In this document: positions 56,330 to 64,000 of the stretch, in pieces
Numbering within the stretch: the stretch's first letter is position 1
Layout of the letters: each line of letters begins with the position of its first letter
NCBI GenBank assembly: GCA_002633025.1
Contig: NMRB01001897.1
Span: 14,090-78,089 of the forward strand
DNA: 64,000 nt
Source: Notospermus geniculatus
Lineage: Eukaryota; Nemertea; Pilidiophora; Heteronemertea; Lineidae
Reading direction: 5' to 3'
The notes under the pieces: generated by a model
The model's database searches: none
What the model was told of the DNA's origin: nothing
The model's input: the letters and a program-made list of their open reading frames with translations, nothing else
Program-made: the position numbers and the translations under genes

Positions 56330-57700
56330 TGCCATCAAAGCAGAATTCAGGATAGGATTAGCATGGATCTCATTACAGTGGGTGGTGTTAGAAGCCTGAA
56401 ATTCTCCCTGCCCGTCCGCTCAGTAATTTTGTACTTCAGTTTTGTTGGATACTTTTATCTATTCAAAGAAAAAGGACCTTGTCACAGAGTAGCCTGGCTA
56501 CCAGGGCACAACACGGACATAATCCAGTGGCTTTTAATTTCCCCAGGGGCCTAGAACGAAAGAGAGACGGTAAAGCGTAGACGAACCGCAAAAAAGCCTG
56601 GCATGAGATTACAGCAGGAGGAGAATGAGTCCGCTGCAATGGCGTCAACTTCCTGGCAGGTAGACCTTTATTTCCAACATGGCATCTCACCAATCAAATC
56701 AACAAATCCCCTCCGTTTTTTCCAATGCAGGAGGAATAACATTCAGGCCAAGTGTAGGTATCGCAGGTGTAAATGTACGTACATTGGTTTGGATGTCCAG
56801 GGTGGATCCATTCCAGGGACGGATTTGGGAAAGGAGATAGAGATACACTTCTGGCAAAGCCCAGGCTGCCACATCCACCCAGGATATACCAAGAAACTTT
56901 TTCTAAAATGCAACATCTTGGTGCAAATCTCTTCATGATAATATTCAGGCAACAAAGATGTATTGTCTTATACTATAAGGTATTGTGTTCTTAAAACTGC
57001 TGCAGGCTAAACCGTCACAATGATTACTGAGGTGACAACACCAATTCAATGATACTGTCACAGTGGGAAAAGTTATGTAAGAACAACTAACTATTTTACA
57101 AATAGCTGCTATCTACACATGGGAAGAAAGTAAAACAATCCTTTTGACTTATAAAGGGCTATATCACAGTATGTCAGATAAGCTCACTTCATTTACGAGA
57201 TCTATTGCTACCTTTAATGTGATTTCTTTCATAAACAGTAACACAACAGCCTCCCAGCACGATTTCTCCACTTTTTAACAAATGCTGATTAGATTAGAAT
57301 GCTGCTGATGTTGGATGAGGTGTCAGTTTCCATTGTCATCATAATGGCACAAAGTTACAACTTGAGGTTATCTGGTTGGCACACAAGACAAAAGTTACCA
57401 TTATACAGTCTGTTCTTAAACTTTTTTCCAGATTATGCTGATGGAATAACACAATGGAAACAGATAAGAAGAGGTTGAGATGAGAAACTGACGCCAGTGG
57501 CACAGGCGAGATGAGGGCGATAGCCCTAGTAATGTGATCGCACAGAGTCAAGTCGGCTGTTGATGCCAGGGGTGCGTTGGACACGAGGAATCTTGTCACC
57601 AGCAATGACTGCCCAATCTCAAACTGCAGTTTGATTTTGTGGCAAGAATAGGAATTGCTTGTCACCAAGCAAATCGCCAACCACTGCTGCCCCTGAAGCC
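56330..57700. other. Intergenic, no gene supported
   Basis: The 111-codon plus ORF at 56603-56938 and the 122-codon minus ORF at 57339-57707 have no recognisable domain. From ~57540 the words of the dispersed repeat (GTTGATGCCAG(G)GGTGCGTTGGAC, CACCAGCAATGA) begin. Confidence 0.45.
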
Positions 57701-57708
57701 ACAGCACA

Positions 57709-58065
57709 ACAGGTGATATTGCAAGCTATCTTCTTGCCAGCCACCGCAACTTGGCGACATCGTTCTTGTGTGTGCGTGGGGCATGGCCCCTCTTCCTACA
57801 ACTCTATCAATGTCTCCTCCTGCTCGCTAGTCCACTGTTCCATGGCTGGAGGCTGCCATTTTGGAAATCATGTAATATGAGCACGAATTCTGATTGGTTT
57901 TCACAGAAAATTATTGCTTTTTGCCATCACCGTCTTGAGTACACGAGGCGATATGCTCGGCGATTCCTCTCGCCACAAAATCAAACCTGTTCGATACTGG
58001 GTGATAATTGCTGGCGAGAAGATTCCACGGATTGCTGTCCAGCACACACCTGGCATGAACAACTG
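57709..58065. repeat. Dispersed ~390-bp repeat, copy 2
   Basis: The counterpart of 5478-5870, sharing GTGGGGCATGGCC, CTCTATCAATGTCTCCTCCT, GCTAGTCCACTGTTCCATGG and the TGTCCAGCACACACCTGGCAT segment. ORFs across it (57751-58296 plus; 57901-58128 minus) belong to the repeat. Confidence 0.65.
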
Positions 58066-58650
58066 ATTTTTCACCCTGGTGACCGGATACCCGCAATATC
58101 GCCTGGTGTGCTGCTGGCTAACTTCCACTCATCTTGTCCAAGTGACTGCCTTCCAATGCAACAAGCAAGGCTCTTCTTACTTTTTACAGTGGTGACACCT
58201 GGACTTTCACCAATGAATTGGAATGTGACATATGATAAGAGAATTGAGGAGCAATATGATTTAAAATCAACAAATCTCACAGGACAAATAATTTAAGCTC
58301 AAAAGTGCCTGCTTTAAGTCAAATAAATGGAATATAGTGGAAAGCGACATTAAGCGATGTCAAGCAACATGACATCAGGCTGGGGCCCAATTAGCGTATG
58401 ATAAGTGGCTTCAGATGGTCTTTATATCATGGATACCGTTCTGTTTTTTTTTAGTCTGATGCAGCTGAATATTTACTGGTAAATTGCGTGGAAGCTTGAA
58501 GGTGTTGGTGGGACATTTTATGAATGCGATGCCGGGTCTTTTTCAAAAAGTGAATTTTGGTTCGGACGGAAATTGATAACTTCAAATTAATTTTGTGTCC
58601 AGCTGTAAACATCTGAGTGAACCAAATTGTGCTGTGTTATTAAAGGTACT

Positions 58651-59741
58651 AGGGAGGTCTATGGTGCCATCAATTTCAATTTGATATGTTAACCCTATAT
58701 GGACTCAGGAAGGAAAATGGTTTTGGTGTCGGACGGATCGATAGATTTGCATTAGCATACCCTTTTCAAGTAAATACAATATTTTATCGAAATTTGAAAA
58801 GGTAACCACGGCTTATCCATATCATAGACATCCAGTGTCAGTATACTATATGCAGACATATTGATGAGATTTTGTGATTAACCCCTTCCGTCCTAGAGCC
58901 ACATTTATTATGGTGTCGGACGGAATTTATTTTGGTGTCGGACGGAATGAAATGTTCATCCTTGCATTGTAAGAAGGAAACCAAACAGAAGTCACCCATA
59001 ACTGATTTTTTTCATCTTCAGTGTCTTTTTTCTACATCGTCGGTCACTGATGTGTATTTTAAATGCATTCTCCGAAGATTTCTGTACAGTATGTCCCAGA
59101 AACTGACTTTTTCCCTATGTTAGTATGTCATCCTTCAAAGGTTAGATACTGATGCAGGAACTGGTCTAGCTCAAGACATGGTCATCCTTGCTGAGTAAGG
59201 GAGGTCTATGGTGCCATAATTTCAATTTCATAGGTTAACCCTATATGGACAGAGGAAGGAAAATGATTTTGGTGTCGGACGGATCGATAAATTTGCATTA
59301 GCATACCCTTTTCATGTAAATACTACATTCTATCGAAATTTGAAAAGGTAACCACGGCTTATCCATATCATAGACATCCAGTGTCAGTATACTACATGCA
59401 GACATCTTGATGAGATTTTGTGATTAACCCCTTCTGTCCTAGAGCCACATTTATTTTGGTGTCGGACGGAATTTATTTTGGTGTCGGACGGAATGAAATG
59501 TTCACCCTTGCATTGTGAGAAGGAAACCAAACAGAAGTCACCCACAACTGACTTTTTTCATCTTCAGTGTCATTTTTCTACATCGTCGGTCACTGATGTG
59601 TATTTTAAATGCATTCTCCGAAGATTTCTGTACAGTATGTCCCAGAAACTGACTTTTTCCCTATGTTAGTATGTCATCTTTCAAAGGTTAGATACAGATG
59701 CAGGAACTGGTCTAGCTCAAGACATGGCCATCCTTGCTGAG
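58651..59741. repeat. Tandem duplication of a ~546-bp unit
   Basis: Copy 1 is ~58651-59197 and copy 2 ~59198-59741, both starting (A)GGGAGGTCTATGGTGCCAT and ending CTAGCTCAAGACATGG(T/C)CATCCTTGCTGAG. Identity by eye is ~95 percent. A 63-codon ORF is conserved in both copies (58932 and 59478), but this follows from the duplication and is no evidence of coding. Confidence 0.95.
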
Positions 59742-60810
59742 TTATTTCATGAAAATTTCACCAAAATGCCATGCAGAGGAAGCTCCAACATGACCCCCCC
59801 CCCTCCTTCAGAGGATCTTCCCTTTGTTTCACCCTCTTTTGCATGTGAAGACAGAGAGGGCTGATGAAAAAAACCTGCACACTTGGAGGATGGGGTCATC
59901 TGCCAGAATGTACATAAAGAGTAAATTGAATTCATAAGAAATATTTTGTTACTCAAGTTAGTATTAAAACGTAAATTAGTGACGTTATCAAACGTGCCGT
60001 GCTAATAGACGACAGTGGACACCGCAACATGATGACTATTGCTCACTGGTCGGCTGAACAAATGATAAATTATAGTTGATTTAGGCCTATTCACAAAAAA
60101 GAGGCCGTGTAAGCATGTTTTGAAATGTCACATAAATTCCTGTTTGTCACCTGCACTGACCACTTTGTCACATTCAGTCACAGAATTTTCAAAAATGTCA
60201 CAGTTACAGGCAAGTAAGTTTTGTCACAGAATGTCACCATGCCACAGGAAATCCTGGGCATTCTCTGCATTTGACATAGCACTAGGGTGTAGGCCTACTC
60301 CAATTCAGTGCTGCCACCTATCCCACGTTCCTTTGGTGCCATCTACCTTTACAAGGTAGATCTCTCTTGGATGACATTACATCAAAACTGGATCCATCTT
60401 TAGACACTCATCCAAAATCACTGAATCTATTTTGGTGTCGGACGGAAAATCATTTTGGTGTCGGACGGAAAATATTTGGGGAGTCAGTGACAATTAGTGA
60501 AAGGGTTAATACAGATTTGGCATGTGCCATGTGGTCACCCCACATAACCATTGATAGGTTATGACATTTTCAAAAATTTAAGATCCTTTTTTATTGCAAA
60601 TAAAAAACCAAATGTACCTAAACTCGCCTAATGTCATATTTTCCCCCAAATCTTCCCATTTTCAGACCACTTATTGTACTATTTGGAATGCAAACTCACT
60701 TTTATCCCATTATAGGCTCTACATACTTTATTATGAGAGCATAAAATTTTGCTTGATGGCTGTTTCTGAATTTTAATCAATTTAATTCTGTTTTCCGTCC
60801 GACACCAATA
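58721..60810. repeat. Cluster of nine TTTTGGTGTCGGACGGA motifs
   Basis: The motif (T)TTTGGTGTCGGACGGA lies at ~58721, 58911 (ATGG variant), 58930, 59267, 59456, 59476, 60430 and 60452 on the plus strand, and once on the minus strand at 60794-60810. Some copies come from the 546-bp duplication, but the pair at 60430/60452 and the inverted one lie outside it. Copies often come in pairs ~20 bases apart. Not recognised. Confidence 0.85.
60125..60245 (+). repeat. Cluster of TGTCAC words
   Basis: In 120 bases TGTCAC or AGTCAC occurs about eight times (AAATGTCACAT, TTTGTCACC, TTTGTCACATTCAGTCACAG, AAATGTCACAG, TTTTGTCACAG, AATGTCACC), at roughly 10-25 base spacing. It may be a decayed short tandem repeat. 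Confidence 0.6.
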
Positions 60811-61029
60811 CTTTTCCATAATTTTGGTGAAAAAGTGGCTACAAAATCATTATTTGATGACCAAAAGGACAAATACTTCAAATATATATAGCTGATATAT
60901 TTTGCTATCAAGAAACACCAACAAACTGATGATAATATACAAATGAATTTTTCCACCTGATGATGACCAATTTTGAAACTGACCCTGCCATCTATCATTC
61001 CTAGGGTGAAGCAGTCACACAGGTTGCAA

Positions 61030-61130
61030 GATCAGGTAATGGTCTTCGCAATCAATTCAGAAGTAGGAATCGATGATACCTTATGTGAGGGTCTGTGGTT
61101 TGAGTCTGGTAGGAAGCTATGTCTTTCACC
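61030..61130 (+). mobile_element. Possible tRNA-derived SINE head
   Basis: CAGGTAATGGTCTTCGCAATC resembles a tRNA D-arm/A-box, and TGTGGTTTGAGTCTGGTAGG resembles a T-arm/B-box ~60 bases on. No family partner was found in the window. Confidence 0.35.
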
Positions 61131-61555
61131 TTAGAAACCTGTTATTATTTCATGCCCTTCATGCCCATGTCTTGACAAATCCAGCGCTGCCATGCAAAAA
61201 TAGATAATCTATTTTTGGCGCCGCCCAATAACTTTCTCAGCTATATGACTCAACATCATAACTTCATTGGGATGTCTTTATTTTGTAACACCTTATCATG
61301 TAACCGCCCATAAAAAGTTTCAGACAAGGTGAGTTTGTCATCAACAATACATTTCTTTGTCAGGAAGAAGTAGTCTGCAGCACACAGATGTGACACACGC
61401 ACACACACAGCGATGAATCAACATGGCTACCTCCAACAGAGCTTTTGATTGGAACATCCTGTCCTGGCAAATCAGCACATTCAACAATCAACGATAGAAA
61501 GAACTGTGTTTCCTGTAGTAAATCAACTTCAGAATTGATACATGGATACATTGAT

Positions 61556-62104
61556 CACCGTGGAGAATCGCCAACGCAGTAGCCGAGTTTCTCAGGTGGC
61601 AGCGCTGTGATCCGAGTCAAAAACATGGCGGCTGTATCACGAATGTTGAGGATGTCAACTCCAAAGTGGGGAGCAAAGTACCGAAGATGAAAGATACACA
61701 CACTTAGACTATGCCGAGGATGACCTCCAGTTTATCGTCTATTAATCTAAAGCTTCCTTTATTGGAATTACGTGGTCGATTTTACATTTGAAGTGGAAAA
61801 GTTCAAGTGTCACTACGTGGAACTGCCGTCAATCAAACAACCGGCCTAACACAACGAACATTTCCACTTCAAACAAAGAAACAACACTCCTTCAGCACCT
61901 ATATTTCGGCTTGTTCAATTGCAAATTATCACTAGATCATCCTCGAATTTACATAAACTCGCTCACCTCGACCGAAACTCTCTATTTTTCGCGTTTTAGT
62001 CGGCAACACACACATCGATATGTGACAGAGCCGCCATGTTTCACTCGGATCACAGCGCTGCCACCTGAGAAACTCGGCTACTGCGTTGGCGATTCTCCAC
62101 GGTG
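61556..62104. mobile_element. 549-bp foldback element with ~78-bp arms and TTGAT target duplication
   Basis: The left arm begins CACCGTGGAGAATCGCCAAC and runs through GTAGCCGAGTTTCTCAGGTG and GCAGCGCTGTGATCCGAGT to an ATGGCGGCT. The right arm is its reverse complement, perfect for ~62 bases. TTGAT lies immediately outside both ends (61551-61555 and 62105-62109). An inner inverted pair TTTGAAGTGGAAA / TTTCCACTTCAAA sits near 61785 and 61861. The 106-codon ORF at 61788-62108 is a by-product of the right arm. Confidence 0.9.
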
Positions 62105-62119
62105 TTGATATATTGCAAA

Positions 62120-63390
62120 AATATAGGTGTTATACGTGTATTTAATTTGCAAACAAAAATGTCACAAAATAAGGGCATTGCAACTGATGATCTTTCCTAA
62201 GTAAGGATGATCTCAATACGTAGCAGAGAAAAATTATCTCAAATCGCCATATCATAAGTATTGTGGTAATTATCATAATACTGTCAGAATTGCAATAAGT
62301 CATAAACTATTGACTTAAGCCACAGGTTTCATCAAGACTGGCGCCACATGCACATCATCGCATGCTTCACTAACTCCATGCATCATAAGCATGTTTGTGA
62401 TGCATGTTGCTATGTAAATTGATGAGATAATCAACTATTGACAGATGTAAACATTGTATGCAATTGTTCAGCTTGGTGGAATGTAGGTTCATGTCAAATT
62501 GATCATTTTGACACTTTACTAGAGAAGAAATATGGCACATAATGGACCATACGTCATTATAGGATTCTAAAATTAGTTGGTTGGTTAAAATCCTTGGTCA
62601 TTCTAAGTATCCATAATTTCATTGGAAAACGCATTTCCGTCTTTTCAGTTTCATTAGTATTGACAACAAATGCATGACTTCCTCAGTGGGTACAAATTTG
62701 GGTATTTTGTCAGAAGCAGATGTAGACACTAATTGTAAGGCTATTTATTAAGACCTCACTCACTGTAGATAATTGGTTGGGCAACCAATCATGTGGTGGA
62801 CCTCAAATTACGCCCCAAACCGTTGCCCAGCATCTCAGGTTTTGGTCTCATGGTACACCCGACGTCCCCCTGAGTTTTGGTTGCACAATGACCTCCGTCA
62901 GTCTGAGTCTTAATTCTGGCTACATCTGCATGCTGGCCAGAAAATTTCTGATCTTGTTGGGTTAATGCTGGTTTCCAGTGGCTAAACCTCACTTGGTACA
63001 AATGGAAGCATGTGTACCACCAGCAGACCCTGACATGCCTGGCATACTTGACATCTGTCATTATAAAAGTGGCCAACATGACACAAGGATCCATTAAATT
63101 GTTCATGAGCAATTATCTTAGTTGACAATAGCAGTTAGCCTTGAGTTAAGACGCAGAAAATGATATGGGTCACTTTATTGACATCCATTATGTGAGATTA
63201 CTTCCTACTTCCTCCTAGGCTATAAGGCCAGCCTACAGGCTACAATGTAATTTGCAGTTTTTTATCTCAGTACACAGCAAATCTGCTGCTAAAATGCCAG
63301 GAATGCTGCTGAGTAACCACTAGAAAGATGTTGCTTTCTGGATAAATGGGATCGATGCAGTTGCTGAACAGGGGTCCACAGGGGCTGCTC
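62120..63390. other. Intergenic, nothing recognised
   Basis: 1.3 kb with short ORFs only (the longest, 107 codons on the minus strand, has no domain). Confidence 0.45.
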
Positions 63391-63394
63391 GTTT

Positions 63395-63449
63395 AGGATG
63401 GAATTGATCTTGGAAAGAAGGACCTTCTTTCCAAGATCAGTTTCATCCT
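63395..63449. repeat. Hairpin 1 of an adjacent pair
   Basis: AGGATGGAATTGATCTTGGA then AAGAAGG pairs with CCTTCTTTCCAAGATCAGTT then TCATCCT. The inner 17 base pairs are perfect around a single A, and two mismatches lie outside. Confidence 0.9.
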
Positions 63450-63476
63450 ATTGGCAGACCTTGAAGGTCTGCCAAT
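63450..63476. repeat. Hairpin 2 of an adjacent pair
   Basis: ATTGGCAGACCTT, one G, then AAGGTCTGCCAAT: a perfect 13-bp palindrome directly abutting hairpin 1. Confidence 0.95.
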
Positions 63477-63872
63477 ATGAAATGAGAACGCCAGATTGAA
63501 AAGAGAGTCAGGCTAGGACTTTGTCCACAGTTTTCTAAGCGGAAAAGGCTTTTCCTGTTTCAAAGTCCTTCAATAAATTGTATAATTGTTCTCCTGGTTC
63601 TTTTAAATTTTCCCCTGTTTTATAACACATATGCTGACCTCATTGGTTAATTCATTACCTCCATACTGGTATTTTCAAAATGACTTTATATTTAATTGGA
63701 CAAGTAAATGCTCATGTGAGGCTTAGCAACCTTGCACAAATACAAAAATAATTTAACTCAGAAGATGAAAATAATGTCAGAATATTCTTTTGTTGGTTCA
63801 AAATCAAGATGGCCCACCTGCCCAGGCAAGGTTTGATATATCGGCACTGCAGACCAGTTAGGCCAGCTTGTC

Positions 63873-64000
63873 ATGGATACCATACAGTACGTTGCACAGT
63901 TGACCTCTCTTCTGCGCCACGCACCACCCGTGTACCACATGCAGCGTCATTCTCGTACCATCCTCGTATCTTCCGAGGACGTGGCGCGGCGTCATGGAAG
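63873..64000 (+). CDS. Possible start of a gene running off the right edge
   Basis: An ATG at 63873 opens a frame (MDTIQYVAQLTSLLRHAPPV...) that stays open to the window end, 42 full codons. The segment is more GC-rich than the preceding kilobases, as coding sequence often is. However, a second plus frame (ATG at 63809, strong CAAGATGG context) is also open to the end, and minus frames are nearly open, so strand and frame are uncertain. No domain is recognisable. Confidence 0.2.
   Translation, partial: MDTIQYVAQLTSLLRHAPPVYHMQRHSRTILVSSEDVARRHG

Noticed and set aside
57751-58296. 181-codon plus-strand ORF
   Set aside because: Most of it is the dispersed repeat also present at 5.5 kb, where the frame is broken differently.
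61630-61695. 21-codon ATGGCGGCT frame resembling a mitochondrial presequence
   Set aside because: It lies inside the 549-bp foldback, whose other arm repeats the same start, and it stops after 21 codons without a donor.

Overview
This window looks like draft-assembly DNA from a nuclear genome of a marine-type invertebrate animal. The evidence is: AT-rich, mostly non-coding sequence; introns with GT/AG borders; many tRNA-derived SINEs; very many short inverted-repeat (MITE and foldback) elements; a spliced PAN plus C-type-lectin gene; and single ambiguous bases at 25989, 34396 and 37307. A deuterostome (amphioxus, hemichordate, echinoderm) or a lophotrochozoan would fit. The sequence alone does not let me choose. 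There are no operons, rRNAs, tRNAs or CRISPR arrays.

Only two protein-coding loci are well supported. (1) 26099-27943, minus strand, is an intact 614-codon intronless ORF. Its first ~200 residues look like a Ty3/gypsy-type Gag capsid region. The remaining ~400 residues are a highly charged, low-complexity tail with no zinc knuckle. No pol and no LTRs are visible, so it may be a domesticated gag. (2) 43629-44684, plus strand, is a complete three-exon gene for a 248-residue secreted protein: signal peptide, PAN/apple-like domain, C-type lectin domain. Weaker candidates are a cysteine-rich TNF-receptor-like ORF (13858-14172, minus), possible first coding exons with clean splice donors at 15432-15515 and 50889-50948 (both minus), and an open reading frame running off the right edge (63873-64000).

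Layout. 0-8 kb: dispersed repeats and at least five inverted-repeat elements (2542-2789, 3057-3788, 4223-4394, 6331-6468, 7282-7422), then a minus-strand SINE. 8-12.4 kb: mostly featureless except a palindrome with an adjoining MITE at 10.6-10.96 kb. 12.4-17.5 kb: foldbacks, a SINE, the two weak gene candidates and two long hairpins. 20.6-25.9 kb: MITEs of two families plus SINEs. 26-29 kb: the gag gene and a degenerate minisatellite upstream of it. 29-43 kb: sparse, with a 474-bp MITE (35.4 kb), a 52-bp tandem array (39.3 kb) and SINEs. 43-45.7 kb: the lectin gene and a degenerate repeat behind it. 46-50 kb: TTAA-flanked, nested and TA-flanked elements. 54-56.3 kb: duplicated sequence and a 90-bp satellite. 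57.7-62.1 kb: a second copy of the 5.5-kb dispersed repeat, a 546-bp tandem duplication, a cluster of nine copies of a GGTGTCGGACGGA motif, and a 549-bp foldback element with a perfect 5-bp target duplication. 63.4 kb: two adjacent perfect hairpins.

The most instructive structures are mobile-element footprints with readable target-site duplications: a CAGG-CGGATCC-ended family with consistent 5-bp duplications at four loci, and a TTA-flanked element inserted inside an older MITE whose uninterrupted relative lies at 4.2 kb. The genes do not form a shared pathway; each stands alone in repeat-rich DNA.
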